A DNA stretch of 64,000 nt from Varibaculum vaginae. GTDB lineage: Bacteria > Actinomycetota > Actinomycetes > Actinomycetales > Actinomycetaceae. Made by a program: the position numbers and the translations under genes. The DNA is taken from positions 1,059,774 through 1,123,773 of the forward strand of contig NZ_UWNY01000001.1 in the NCBI RefSeq assembly GCF_900604285.1, given 5' to 3'. This document shows positions 1-9,616 of this stretch, in pieces; within the stretch, counting starts at the first letter, position 1, and the number at the start of each line of letters is the position of its first letter. The notes beneath the pieces were generated by a model. The model saw only the letters and a list, made by a program, of their open reading frames with translations, did no database searches and was not told the DNA's origin.

Positions 1-73
1 CCTGGAAGCTAAGCCCGGCAGCGCTGATGGTACTACGCCCCAACGAGCGCGGGAGAGTAAGACACCACCACAA
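1..73 (+). rRNA. rrf: 5S ribosomal RNA, 3' part only
   Basis: The first ~73 bases match the 3' half of bacterial 5S rRNA: the GGAAGCTAAGC segment, the GATGGTACT segment and a closing GGGAGAGTAAGACACCACC. The 5' half lies outside the window. It is the last gene of an rRNA operon reading into the window and is followed at once by a strong terminator. The exact 3' end is uncertain by a few bases. Confidence 0.9.
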
Positions 74-83
74 CCATTTCAAA

Positions 84-121
84 AGGAGGCCAAACCCCAA
101 AAAAAGGGGCTTGGCCTCCTT
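84..121 (+). terminator. rRNA operon terminator
   Basis: A long perfect hairpin. The arm AGGAGGCCAA plus CCCC pairs with GGGG plus TTGGCCTCCT around an A-rich loop. It sits directly after the 5S gene, as expected for an rRNA operon terminator. The T-run after the stem is poor. Confidence 0.85.
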
Positions 122-315
122 CATATAATAACTGCAGCTAGACGCGGATCGCAGATTCTAAACCACATAAAAGGCAATAACCACTAGCGGGGTCAGAACT
201 CAAGAAATCAAAGACAGGCAGAGTATAGAAGCGATTTGCTTTTGTACCCCGCCTTTTCCAATTTACTTTCAGGTAAGCATTTCGGGTACGGGCATTAACT
301 GCGGGTAGATAGACT
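122..315. other. spacer between rRNA operon and rnd
   Basis: About 190 bases between the rRNA terminator and the 3' end of the convergent rnd gene. I see no ORF with coding character, no tRNA and no convincing hairpin. Confidence 0.5.
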
Positions 316-1524
316 TTAGATTGTTATTTTTTTAACCCATTTGGTGCAAGTATCTTCAAATCTGGGGACAAAAATGTCTCTTTGCCAGGCTCTTGCTTTA
401 GCTACCTCTAATAGGGGTGTGCTGTTCCCGCGGGTTTCCCAATAGGCAGCCACTTGTCGGATGGCACTAGGAGAAAGCGCGAATTCTGCCCAAATCTGAT
501 TTTCCTGCGCCCAGGTGGATACAATACCTTTAAGCTGGCGGTAAAGCTCGGCCCGTGCGGGATCTATTTTTTCCCAGGTTGCAATAGAGGTTATTTCATG
601 CAACTTATGCTGTGGTGCTTTGCTCGGCAGCTGTTCGCTGGTTAAATCTTGCACTTTTTTTATTACCTGCCACCACAGTCGGCAGTTACGGCGCAGCTGG
701 CGGCGTTTCATAAAGGGACGTTGAGATAATTCTTGGTAACTACGGGGTGTTTGCAGGACTAAGTCAACGAGGTCGCTATTGGGTAGTACCCGGGAAGGGG
801 ATATATCACGACCCTTAGCGACCTGTTCACGTTGATAATAGAGTTCTCGTAATAAACCTAACTGCCGCGGGGACTTAGCTTTCCCAGCTCCCTTCAGATG
901 CCTCCAAGGATCGGTATCTGCCGGTCGGCGAATAGTTTCTAGGACATAGGAGAACTCTTGCTCTGCCCAAGTCATCCGGCCCGCTGCTTCCAGTTGCTTT
1001 TTGAGCACAATTGCTAGTTCTACCAGGTATTCCACATCGAGCGCAGCATAATCGAGCCAAGATTGTTTGAGGGGACGCAATGACCAGTTTTCGCGAGTAT
1101 GGTTCTTTGCCAGTTTTACCCCCAGCACTTGCTCAGTTACCGCTCCTAGTCCCACGTGTTCATAGCCCAATAATTTCGCCGCGATTTGGGTGTCAAACAG
1201 GTGGGGAGCTCGTAAGCCTGCCCACTCCATGCACTGTAAATCTTCTCTTGCTGCATGCAGTACCCAGGTGCTGTTTTTACAGGCAAGGCTAAAATCAGAT
1301 AAATCCGGTAAGGCTAGTGGGTCGAGTAACACCAGGGGAGCGCTTTGGCCCTTCGCCTGAATCAAATAGGCCTTGTCTTGGTAACGAATTCCACTGGCCC
1401 GTTCTGTATCAAAAGCTACGTATTGTCCAGGATCATGATATTCCCGCAGACAATCCCGGTATTGCTGTTTGGTATCGGTTAGAGGAATCGAGCCTTGACG
1501 AGGACGGTAAAGGGTCTCACTCAT
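316..1524 (-). CDS. rnd: Ribonuclease D-type 3'-5' exonuclease with HRDC domain
   Basis: 402 aa. A DEDD exonuclease domain occupies the N-terminal half. The D-T-E of motif ExoI lies in VAFDTERASG, the ExoII aspartate in HAAREDLQCM, and the ExoIII Y-x3-D in LDYAALDVEYL, so all four metal ligands are present. An HRDC-type helical region follows at about residues 220-300. The family trims 3' ends of stable RNAs such as tRNA precursors. The ATG overlaps the stop of the upstream DUF3000 gene by 4 bases, so the two are translationally coupled. This neighbour pair is common in actinobacteria. Confidence 0.93.
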   Translation of the reverse strand: MSETLYRPRQGSIPLTDTKQQYRDCLREYHDPGQYVAFDTERASGIRYQDKAYLIQAKGQSAPLVLLDPLALPDLSDFSLACKNSTWVLHAAREDLQCMEWAGLRAPHLFDTQIAAKLLGYEHVGLGAVTEQVLGVKLAKNHTRENWSLRPLKQSWLDYAALDVEYLVELAIVLKKQLEAAGRMTWAEQEFSYVLETIRRPADTDPWRHLKGAGKAKSPRQLGLLRELYYQREQVAKGRDISPSRVLPNSDLVDLVLQTPRSYQELSQRPFMKRRQLRRNCRLWWQVIKKVQDLTSEQLPSKAPQHKLHEITSIATWEKIDPARAELYRQLKGIVSTWAQENQIWAEFALSPSAIRQVAAYWETRGNSTPLLEVAKARAWQRDIFVPRFEDTCTKWVKKITI

Positions 1525-2096
1525 ACCAGTTTTACCTGTCCCAGCAGCGATATTCCGGCGCTAACTTCCACTGGGTGTCCCGATATCATAGCCAAAAGCC
1601 GCGAGATTGCTCCCGCATGGGGAGCCAGGTCATTTTCTAGGGGTGTCCAGGAAGCACGTAGCTCCATTTCTGCCGACTCTGAGCGTTTTTCTAACTCACC
1701 GAAGCTGGCGGAATGGGAGCGGGTAACCGATCCGGCAGCCTGGAAAAAACTGGCATCTGCCTGGGTCAAAAAATCGCTAAACCAAGACCAACAAACCTGG
1801 TCAGCCAGTGGTTCGGTGACTAAATCTACATCTACATGCGCACTTAGCATCGTTACTAGGCGAAAACGTCCCTGCCATCCAGGCTGCTCCTGGGGGTCAT
1901 AAAGAATCACGAGCCGCCCTGAACCCCCGCTATGGGAGTTCTCCTCCAAAGCGCCACAATCCATGCGAATTGCCGCAGAAAAAGGAGCAATTCCATGGGG
2001 AGCAGGAATCTCACTCACTTCCACATGAGAATCATAGGCGGCGTGGCGCAAGGTAAGCAGAGCATCGGTAAACTCTGCAGGCGTCTTCTGATTCAC
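1521..2096 (-). CDS. DUF3000 family protein
   Basis: 191 aa. It matches the actinobacterial DUF3000 family: an N-terminal IPAPHGIAPFSAAI segment, a central region with LVILYDPQEQPGWQGRFRLV, and a WSWFSDFL helix. No catalytic motif or membrane segment is visible and the function is unknown. The GTG at 2096 is the only plausible start before an upstream in-frame stop, but the purine-rich AAGGA lies immediately against it, so the start is not firm. It is the first gene of a two-gene operon with rnd (4-base overlap), suggesting a role linked to RNA metabolism; that is inference from context only. Confidence 0.85.
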   Translation of the reverse strand: MNQKTPAEFTDALLTLRHAAYDSHVEVSEIPAPHGIAPFSAAIRMDCGALEENSHSGGSGRLVILYDPQEQPGWQGRFRLVTMLSAHVDVDLVTEPLADQVCWSWFSDFLTQADASFFQAAGSVTRSHSASFGELEKRSESAEMELRASWTPLENDLAPHAGAISRLLAMISGHPVEVSAGISLLGQVKLV

Positions 2097-2276
2097 TCCT
2101 TCAGCGTAGGCAGGAAACTTCTGCTAAAGTCGCTGCCACGCCGATAACCAGTCGAGCAGTAACCCCAGAGATAGTAACTGTTCCTGGATAATCAGTCAGT
2201 CCTCTAATCAGCGCTTAGGAACGCTTCGTTTAGATTTGTATTAGAGATTCGGGGATTAAAATGCCCCTATTTCCGG

Positions 2277-4076
2277 TCAAATAGTGAACAATAGGGTGTC
2301 CTCACCTGCGATTTTTGAGGGCGGATTCTCTAGCTTTCCAAAGGTAAAGGAAAAGCAATTACCTTCTGGCATCTGCGTGAATAGGTCAGCGATATTACGG
2401 GAGAGGGGATGTAAGTTTACTATTACCTGAGCGTGCCTCGTTTTTAGAATTAGTAGTTTTCGCCGGCGCTGAAGATCAATAAAATCAGCAAAAACGCCCT
2501 CGCTGCGTAGCGAGATTAGATGTCGATACCAGGCGAATATCTTTTTGTTCTGGGACTGTGAGAGCTCCTGCCAGAGTAGCTTAGAATTTAGGAAAGTGGA
2601 AAGGTCTTGGGGGGAAGGTACCTCCACCTTGTCACCATAAATTTGCTCCCAATCATGGGAGGCGAACTCCTGTTTTCGTCCCTCATCGACTGCTTTACCA
2701 ATACTTTGATCCGCATAGTCGGTAAAGAACTGGAAACGCGAATGACTGCCCCATTCTTCGCCCTGGAACAGCATCGGAGTAAAAGGAGAAGCTAAAATTA
2801 AAGCGGCCTGACCAGCCAGGAGCTCGGGGGAAAGTTTTTCGCTGGGACGATCCCCTAAAGCCCGGTTGCCTATCTGATCGTGATTGGAAGTAAAGCCGAA
2901 GAAACGGTTACGGTTCATATCTGCCGGAACCGGAGCCCCCCAGTTTTTCCCTCGGAAACTTGAGTAAGTTCCGTTATGGTAAAAAACCTGCGAATATATC
3001 TTGCTCAAGGCTTCCGGATCAGAGAAATCCTGGTAGTACCCCTGGGTTTCTCCGGTAAAAGCTACGTGAATACCGTGGTGGATATCGTCATCCCATTGCC
3101 CGTCCATTCCGTATCCACCCTCATCAACGGCCGTAACCATTAGAGGATCGTTAAGATCAGATTCGGCCACTAAAGTTAACGGCCGGCACAACTCTTCCGA
3201 AAGATCATCAACTGCCTGCGAAAGCTCAGCCAAAAGATGTAGTTCAGAATCATCCTGGATTTCGTGCACTGCATCTAAACGCAGGCCATCAAACCCGTAA
3301 TCAGCAAGCAAAGCCACTGCCGCGCCAATTAAGAAATCTCGTACCGGGCCGCTATCGGAGCCATCGAGATTGTAGCCATCACCCCAGGGGGTTACATGGT
3401 TATTGGAAAAATACGGAGCAAACTGACTCAAATAGTTTCCGGAGGGACCCAAATGATTCAAAACCAAATCTTGGGCAACCGCAATTTCTAGCTTATGTGC
3501 CTCATCGATAAAAGCCACCAGATCTTCTGGGGTTCCATAGGGGTTAAAGAGGGCGTACAAACCCACCCCGTCATAGCCCCATCCACGCTCTCCCGGGAAA
3601 ACTGCGGTGGGCATTAGTTCGATTACCTCAACTCCCAAATCAGCAAGGTAGGGGAGTTTTTCTATGGCTGCCCGCAGGGTTCCTTGGGCAGTAAAAGTCC
3701 CTATATGCAGTTCGTACCAGACCCTCCCCAAAAGTTTTCCATCGGGTTGCCAGTTAGAACTCCGTTTAAGAGCAGCAATATCGGCAGTTTTTACCCACCG
3801 TTCACTACCGGGGACATACACGCGTGCCCTGGGATCAGGGAACGGACCGTTTCCTTCTACCTCAAAAGCATAGACGGTGCCGTTTGGCAGTGGCCGGGGA
3901 GCCAGCCACCACTGACCATGCTTAATCATTGGAGTTTTTCGAGGATTATCTGGTGAACCAACCAGCAGATTAACCTGCTCTTTGTCGGGAGCCCACAGGG
4001 GTACTCGCTCGCAGCCAGCGGTAAGCTCCCAGGGAGGAACCCCTTCGAAATCCCAGTCATAGGAATCTTGAATCAT
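2277..4076 (-). CDS. treZ: Malto-oligosyltrehalose trehalohydrolase
   Basis: 599 aa GH13 enzyme that cleaves the trehalosyl end from maltooligosyl-trehalose, releasing trehalose. An N-terminal beta-sandwich (about 1-100) is followed by the TIM barrel. Catalytic motifs are DGLRLDAVHEI (nucleophile Asp), LVAESDLND (acid Glu) and TSNHDQIGNRA (transition-state Asp). WGYDGVGLYA is typical of TreZ. The ATG follows the treY stop codon with no gap, reading TAA-ATG, so translation is probably coupled. It is the last gene of the glgX-treY-treZ operon. Confidence 0.95.
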   Translation of the reverse strand: MIQDSYDWDFEGVPPWELTAGCERVPLWAPDKEQVNLLVGSPDNPRKTPMIKHGQWWLAPRPLPNGTVYAFEVEGNGPFPDPRARVYVPGSERWVKTADIAALKRSSNWQPDGKLLGRVWYELHIGTFTAQGTLRAAIEKLPYLADLGVEVIELMPTAVFPGERGWGYDGVGLYALFNPYGTPEDLVAFIDEAHKLEIAVAQDLVLNHLGPSGNYLSQFAPYFSNNHVTPWGDGYNLDGSDSGPVRDFLIGAAVALLADYGFDGLRLDAVHEIQDDSELHLLAELSQAVDDLSEELCRPLTLVAESDLNDPLMVTAVDEGGYGMDGQWDDDIHHGIHVAFTGETQGYYQDFSDPEALSKIYSQVFYHNGTYSSFRGKNWGAPVPADMNRNRFFGFTSNHDQIGNRALGDRPSEKLSPELLAGQAALILASPFTPMLFQGEEWGSHSRFQFFTDYADQSIGKAVDEGRKQEFASHDWEQIYGDKVEVPSPQDLSTFLNSKLLWQELSQSQNKKIFAWYRHLISLRSEGVFADFIDLQRRRKLLILKTRHAQVIVNLHPLSRNIADLFTQMPEGNCFSFTFGKLENPPSKIAGEDTLLFTI

Positions 4077-6596
4077 TTATTCCACCCGCTCCAGTATCCG
4101 CGCGCCACGTCTGGCTAGAAGCTCCTCCAGACTCTGAAGTCCTCCCGAGAATACCTCATTGGAACAAATATCTTTCCAGGTGCCTTCTGGTAAAACCACG
4201 GTATGCTCTGGTCGGAAATCTCCTTGATAACGGGCGAGGACGCCGGCCAGACGCCGGGCGAGGGTTACGATTTGCGCTCCCTCGTTTTCGGTTCCCCGCG
4301 CAAAAGCTACCGCATAACCAGTAGAGAGGGCGAGAGCCTGATAGCTGGCAGTGGCAGAAACGAAACATTCGGGGCGGCGGCGGCGCAGCCTTAAAATTGC
4401 CGCTGTCAAGTTTAGCTTCAAAGCATCTATTGCATAGTCTCCAGCAGGATCTAGCCCTTCTTGGTCAAGCCTAGACAGTGCTTGTGCTAAAGCTGTGAAA
4501 TCTACCGGACGCCGATTATCCGGGTCTACCAGTGAGGTCTGGGTAATCTCTGAGCCTTGATAAACATCGGCAACTCCTGGCATGGTTAGTTGCAAGGCCT
4601 TATTAGCTACGATGGTGTAGCGGGTGGCTGGGTCGGTTTCGTTGTGCCAACGGGTAACAATCTCGACTACGTGCGGATCATCCAGAATCTTTTCTGCATA
4701 ATCCAGTAATTCATTTTCTCGAGCGAGATTTGGGGTCGTCCAGGTAGTCCAAGTTTTTTGTTCCCTAATCGCCTTGACTAGATAATTGCGCAGCCTGGAG
4801 GGTGGGATCGGGCCTTTATCATCCCAAGTACCGATAAGGGTCTGCCACAGCATATTTTCACTGCGGCCATCTAGGTCATTAGGACAATACGGTTGGGTCA
4901 CCGCCCGCAGGTCGGAAACTATTTCCGCCCACAGTGTGGGGTATTGGCTGATCACGGCCAGACGCATCCGTACGTCCTCGCAACGCTTGGTGTCATGGGT
5001 GGAGTTGGTGGTCATGGTAGCTGGCCAGTTGGCTTGAATATCACGGGCAAAGATATGCAGACTATCAGAAGAAATTCCGAATGCTTGCGGGTTAGAACCC
5101 ACTTCATTTAGGCACAGTAAGTGGGTCCAACGATAGAAAGTGGTATCTTCCACCCCTTTAGCCATAACCGCTCCGCAAACCTGCTGGAAGCGTACCAGAA
5201 ACTCTTTTCGATCCCGGTCTATTTCTTGTAAAGCAGCAGATCCAATTTCGTCCCCTAGTACCAGGGCAATGATCACTGCCATGCTGTCAGTATGTTCCGG
5301 TTCCAGCTGGCACAGTGCCCGTTTCCCGGCTGCTTCAACAATTTCTCGCGAGAGGGCGGGGGCGGGTTGCCCGCTAGTGACATAGACGCGGTAACAGGGC
5401 ATTTCAATAATCAGTTCCCGTAAACAATCGACTAGGTAACGGAAAGTGTAATCTCGTAAGCGGAAATCATTTTGACAGATATTCCACACTAGTTGCCCGA
5501 TACGCCTCAACTCCGCAGCTAGGGAGGTATCAATTATTTGTCCCTTGGCTTCGCGTTGCATTTGTGGATAGGAGGAGGGTGAATCTGCGGTTAAAGTTTG
5601 CATTAGGGTTCCCAGTGGTAGGGAAGCACGCGGGTCTATCTGCAAGGCGGTTAGCCGCCAGGAAGTGTCATAACCGGTAGTTCCGGCAATCTGCCAATCA
5701 CTAGGGAGTCGTTCAGCGTCCTCGAGAATCTTTTCCCCTGCGATCCAGGCGCCGCCGGTAGCCTCAGATAACCAGCTAAAATAACCGGCAGGGTCAGCCA
5801 ATCCGTCGGGGTGATCCACCCGGAATGCGTCAATGTATCCCTGGTCAAATAACTCCAGTAGTAAGGCGTGGGTAGAATCGAACACATCGCGATCCTCTAC
5901 CCGCAGCGCCGCCAGGGTATCTACATCAAAGAAACGGCGATAGTTGAGTTCTTCATCGGCCACTTTCCAATGTGCCAGGCGGTAATGTTGACGTTCCACC
6001 AAGACCTCTAAGGGCAAGGCTTCGGTACCGGCCGCTACCGGGAAATAGTGGTCATAGTAGCGTAGGATCCACTGTTTACCGCGTTCCGGCTCGGTAGGAA
6101 TCACCAGCTGCTCGAGTTTTAGTTCTTGATCAGCTAAAACTTGCCCAATCCGTTTACCAAGGATTGGCATGAGAATTGGCTGGTCAATATCAATATCGAA
6201 CCAGTGTGCATAGGGGGAATCTTTCCCCCTTTTTAGTACGGACCACATAGGGCGGTTAATCCATACCGGGGTCGGCACCGCCATATGATTAGGTACCACG
6301 TCAACTACAATTCCCAAGCCCGCCTGGTGGGCAGCAGTGGCCAATTTTTCAAACTGTTCGCGCCCCCCAAGGTCTTTAGAAATCTGTTTATGATCAACTA
6401 CGTCGTAGCCGTGCATGGAGCCGGGAACCGCTTGCAAAATGGGGGAAAGGAATAAATCAGTTATCCCCAGATTATGCCAATAGCCCAGGTGCTGCCGCGC
6501 TTGTTCGAAAGTGAATTCCGAATTGAGCTGGAGGCGATAGGTACTGATAGGAAGGTGTCTATCGCCTGCCGGCAGGTGGGGGTGTTGGCTTTTCAT
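4077..6596 (-). CDS. treY: Malto-oligosyltrehalose synthase
   Basis: 839 aa GH13 intramolecular transglucosidase that converts the reducing-end alpha-1,4 bond of maltooligosaccharides to alpha-1,1. It begins with the TreY signature STYRLQLNSEFTFEQA and has DVVPNHMA, DAFRVDHPDGLADP (nucleophile Asp), WIAGEKIL (acid Glu) and NSTHDTKRCEDVRMR. The C-terminal VADVYQGSEI and DPDNRRPVDF are also typical. The start ATG has GGAGA upstream. The gene lies 17 bases after the glgX stop and abuts treZ with zero spacing. Confidence 0.95.
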   Translation of the reverse strand: MKSQHPHLPAGDRHLPISTYRLQLNSEFTFEQARQHLGYWHNLGITDLFLSPILQAVPGSMHGYDVVDHKQISKDLGGREQFEKLATAAHQAGLGIVVDVVPNHMAVPTPVWINRPMWSVLKRGKDSPYAHWFDIDIDQPILMPILGKRIGQVLADQELKLEQLVIPTEPERGKQWILRYYDHYFPVAAGTEALPLEVLVERQHYRLAHWKVADEELNYRRFFDVDTLAALRVEDRDVFDSTHALLLELFDQGYIDAFRVDHPDGLADPAGYFSWLSEATGGAWIAGEKILEDAERLPSDWQIAGTTGYDTSWRLTALQIDPRASLPLGTLMQTLTADSPSSYPQMQREAKGQIIDTSLAAELRRIGQLVWNICQNDFRLRDYTFRYLVDCLRELIIEMPCYRVYVTSGQPAPALSREIVEAAGKRALCQLEPEHTDSMAVIIALVLGDEIGSAALQEIDRDRKEFLVRFQQVCGAVMAKGVEDTTFYRWTHLLCLNEVGSNPQAFGISSDSLHIFARDIQANWPATMTTNSTHDTKRCEDVRMRLAVISQYPTLWAEIVSDLRAVTQPYCPNDLDGRSENMLWQTLIGTWDDKGPIPPSRLRNYLVKAIREQKTWTTWTTPNLARENELLDYAEKILDDPHVVEIVTRWHNETDPATRYTIVANKALQLTMPGVADVYQGSEITQTSLVDPDNRRPVDFTALAQALSRLDQEGLDPAGDYAIDALKLNLTAAILRLRRRRPECFVSATASYQALALSTGYAVAFARGTENEGAQIVTLARRLAGVLARYQGDFRPEHTVVLPEGTWKDICSNEVFSGGLQSLEELLARRGARILERVE

Positions 6597-6613
6597 ACGG
6601 GGATCTCCTTTGA

Positions 6614-8746
6614 TTATTCCTCCGCTACTTCATGGATTAGCACCACTACCGAGCGATCTAGGATCTCTAGGTAGTCATTTTCACTGTACTCATTTTCGCT
6701 GTTAGGGTCATCCTCCATAGTGGAGATCGCGATCTTCCAACCTTTACCGTAACCTTGTGGGATCTGGAAGGTACAAGCCTGCGGATCGGCGTTAAAAAGC
6801 AAGAGGAAAGAATCATCCACAATGCGTTGTCCGCGAGAATTTGGTTCCCGGATGGCCTCCCCGTTTAGGAAAATCATTAAGGAGCGCGCTTCTTCGTTAT
6901 TCCAAGCTTCCTCGGTCATTTTTTGCCCATTGGGAGCGAACCACTCGATCTCACCTAGTTCGGACTGCCCGCCCCGCGAAGGAGCACCCGCAAAAAAACG
7001 GCGGCGGTGGAACACCGGATGTTCGTTGCGGAACTTAATCAAGTGTTTAGTAAAATCTAAAAGTTTAAGTCGGTAGTCATCCTCGTCAGCAGCTTCGAAT
7101 GACCAATCCATCCAGGAAAGTTCATTGTCTTGGCAGTAGGTGTTGTTGTTCCCTTTTTGGGTACGAGCTACCTCGTCTCCCATGAGTAGCATTGGTACTC
7201 CTTGGGATAGGAAGAGGGTAGTTAGGAAGTTCCGGTGCTGGCGTGCCCGTAGTTTATGAATCTGGGGGTCATCGGTGGGGCCTTCCACCCCGCAGTTCCA
7301 GGAGCGGTTATGAGACTCTCCGTCGCCTCCGCCCTCTCCGTTGGCCTCGTTGTGTTTCTCGTTATAGGAAACCAGGTCGTGCATAGTGAAGCCGTCATGG
7401 GCAGTTACAAAATTGATAGAAGCATTCGGTCGACGCCCGCTTTGTTCATACAAATCGGCGCTGCCGCAAAATCGAGAGGCGAACTCGGGTAAGGTGGCGT
7501 AGTTGCCGCGCCAAAAATCGCGAACCGTATCCCGATATTTGCCGTTCCATTCACTCCACATGGAGGGGAAACCACCCACCTGGTATCCGCCATCGCCTAC
7601 ATCCCAGGGCTCAGCGATTAGTTTCAGCTGCGAAAGTACCGGGTCTTGGTGAATGATATCGAAAAATGCTGATAGTTTGTCTACATCATGGAGTTCGCGC
7701 GCCAAGGTAGACGCCAGATCAAAGCGGAAGCCATCTACATGCATCTCAATTGCCCAATAGCGCAGAGAATCCATAATTAGTTGCAGCACTGCTGGCGACC
7801 GCATCAATAGAGAATTTCCGGTTCCGGTAGTGTCGAAATAATGCTCCTTATCGTCCTCTACTAGCCGGTAATAGGAAGCGTTATCCAAGCCTTTAAAAGA
7901 GAGAGTCGGTCCCATATGGTTACCTTCAGCAGTGTGGTTATATACCACGTCCAGGATTACTTCAATCCCCGCCTGGTGTAGGTTTTTCACCATTTGTTTG
8001 AACTCTTGAACTTGCCCATCAACTACTTCTTGAGAGCGGTATTCGGCATGGGGCGCGAAAAATCCGATGGTGTTGTATCCCCAATAATTCGATAGGCCAC
8101 GTTCTTGCAGGGTGGAGTCATTAACAAACTGGTGCACAGGCATCAGTTCGATAGCATTTACCCCTAGGTTCTTTAGATATTCGATAGTCGCTGGGTTGGC
8201 GATCCCCGCATAGGTGCCGCGTTCCCTTTCTGGAATCTGTTCGTTTAATTTAGTGAAGCCCTTTACATGTGCCTCATAAATAACCAATTTATGGAGGTCG
8301 TGTCCGGGCGGGCGATCATTTCCCCAATCGAAATAAGGGGTGGTGACTACCGAAACCGCCATATCGGGCAAGGAATCATCATGGTTGGCTTGGCTGGGGT
8401 CGTTCCAGTCGTAAGAGTACAAAGACTGTTTGGCCCCCACCACGCCATCGGTTGCTCGCGCATAGGGGTCAAGCAAAAACTTGTTGATGTCACAGCGGTG
8501 TCCTTGCTTTGGGTCGTAGGGTCCTTCCACGCGGAATCCGTACCGCTGTTCATCACGTAGTCCTGGAATATAACAATGCCATACATGGTGGTCCACTTCG
8601 CGTAGTTCGATGCGTTCTTCCCTGCCATCCTGAGCGATCAAACAAAGATAAACTTTGGTAGCTACCTCGCTGAATACTGCGAAATTTACCCCGGAACCGT
8701 CATAGGTGGCGCCGAGCGGATACGGTTTTCCTGGCCAAATTTCCAT
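6614..8746 (-). CDS. glgX: Glycogen debranching enzyme (isoamylase type)
   Basis: 710 aa. A CBM48-like N-terminal region (about 10-110) is followed by a GH13 isoamylase barrel. Motifs: DVVYNHTAEGN, DGFRFDLASTLAR (nucleophile Asp), LIAEPWDVG (acid Glu), VTAHDGFTMHDLVSYN (third Asp). GlgX/TreX removes alpha-1,6 branches and feeds linear maltooligosaccharides to TreY and TreZ. First gene of the operon. An imperfect palindrome lies upstream near 8774-8796. The ribosome binding site before the ATG is weak. Confidence 0.94.
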   Translation of the reverse strand: MEIWPGKPYPLGATYDGSGVNFAVFSEVATKVYLCLIAQDGREERIELREVDHHVWHCYIPGLRDEQRYGFRVEGPYDPKQGHRCDINKFLLDPYARATDGVVGAKQSLYSYDWNDPSQANHDDSLPDMAVSVVTTPYFDWGNDRPPGHDLHKLVIYEAHVKGFTKLNEQIPERERGTYAGIANPATIEYLKNLGVNAIELMPVHQFVNDSTLQERGLSNYWGYNTIGFFAPHAEYRSQEVVDGQVQEFKQMVKNLHQAGIEVILDVVYNHTAEGNHMGPTLSFKGLDNASYYRLVEDDKEHYFDTTGTGNSLLMRSPAVLQLIMDSLRYWAIEMHVDGFRFDLASTLARELHDVDKLSAFFDIIHQDPVLSQLKLIAEPWDVGDGGYQVGGFPSMWSEWNGKYRDTVRDFWRGNYATLPEFASRFCGSADLYEQSGRRPNASINFVTAHDGFTMHDLVSYNEKHNEANGEGGGDGESHNRSWNCGVEGPTDDPQIHKLRARQHRNFLTTLFLSQGVPMLLMGDEVARTQKGNNNTYCQDNELSWMDWSFEAADEDDYRLKLLDFTKHLIKFRNEHPVFHRRRFFAGAPSRGGQSELGEIEWFAPNGQKMTEEAWNNEEARSLMIFLNGEAIREPNSRGQRIVDDSFLLLFNADPQACTFQIPQGYGKGWKIAISTMEDDPNSENEYSENDYLEILDRSVVVLIHEVAEE

Positions 8747-8773
8747 GCTTCTAGGTTGTCATAAAACGCGTCA

Positions 8774-8796
8774 ATTAGCACTTACTCGTGCCTAAT
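8774..8796. promoter_or_regulatory. possible operator upstream of glgX
   Basis: Imperfect palindrome ATTAGCAC - 6 bases - GTGCCTAAT, 28 bases upstream of the glgX start and within the divergent glgX/8929 intergenic region. Its size and position suit a repressor site for the glgX-treYZ operon. No regulator gene is adjacent and the call rests on symmetry alone. Confidence 0.25.
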
Positions 8797-8928
8797 AACT
8801 TTTTCAGGGGTAATTCCCACATTCAAATATTGATTTGGTGGCCATATAAACTCGGTTCTATCCTCCAAGTTAGTCCCGGCTTTGCTACACTTTACAGGAA
8901 TTATCTATTTCGCTGAAAAGGATAAATA

Positions 8929-9594
8929 ATGGCCGATACTCCCACAAATCCGTTTCCTGCGGTTTCGCCGTTGCCGAATGCTTGGTCGCCAGATGCCGGC
9001 GGAGATCCTGTGTCTCCTTATCCACCCCAGGGAACTGTAAGCCCCATGCCTGGGGGATTTTATCCGGTAAATACCCCATATCCAGGATCTCCATTACCAG
9101 TGGAGATGCCCCAAGAGCAGAAAAGTTCTACCCCCATTATGATTGGCCTGATAGCCGGAGTTTTAGTGGTGGTTTTAGCAACTTTAGGATTCCTAGTTTG
9201 GTATATAACTGGGAATAACAAGGGTGCGGCGCAGAGCCCCGCTACTCCACAAACTACGACCCAAACCAGTACTATCACCAAAGAAGCGCAGCCGCAGCGG
9301 TCAGCACCTCCGGTTCGTACCCGGGAATCCTGGGCTCCTCCGGCGGGATTTGCCGCTTGTTCCGGTATGGGGGGCGCTGTTTTAGTTAATGGGGTTACTA
9401 GCTGCGATTTCGCTGAAAATGTCACTTCCGACTACTTTTCTTCTGGGGGATCATCTGTAATTCATGATGTTTACTCCCCGGTAACGGGAAAATATTACGA
9501 TATGAGCTGTTCTGGTGTAGGAACAGACTCTAGTGGGAATTCCTGGGCGCTGTGCACCGGCGGAAATGATGCCCAAGTATACATTCGTCGTTGA
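8929..9594 (+). CDS. Membrane-anchored hypothetical protein with proline-rich N-terminus
   Basis: 221 aa, family not recognised. Residues 1-60 are rich in proline, glycine and serine and should be cytoplasmic and disordered. One membrane helix follows at about 65-90 (IGLIAGVLVVVLATLGFLVW). After a Thr/Gln linker comes a small C-terminal domain with three cysteines that can pair (SCDFAEN, MSCSGVG, WALCTGG) and ends in AQVYIRR. The layout resembles the extracytoplasmic tails of actinobacterial signalling and envelope proteins. The start is supported by AAAAGGA ahead of the ATG. The next gene lies 22 bases on and is also membrane-anchored, so the two probably form an operon. Confidence 0.75.
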   Translation: MADTPTNPFPAVSPLPNAWSPDAGGDPVSPYPPQGTVSPMPGGFYPVNTPYPGSPLPVEMPQEQKSSTPIMIGLIAGVLVVVLATLGFLVWYITGNNKGAAQSPATPQTTTQTSTITKEAQPQRSAPPVRTRESWAPPAGFAACSGMGGAVLVNGVTSCDFAENVTSDYFSSGGSSVIHDVYSPVTGKYYDMSCSGVGTDSSGNSWALCTGGNDAQVYIRR

Positions 9595-9616
9595 GTATTC
9601 AGGGCAGTGACTTCTA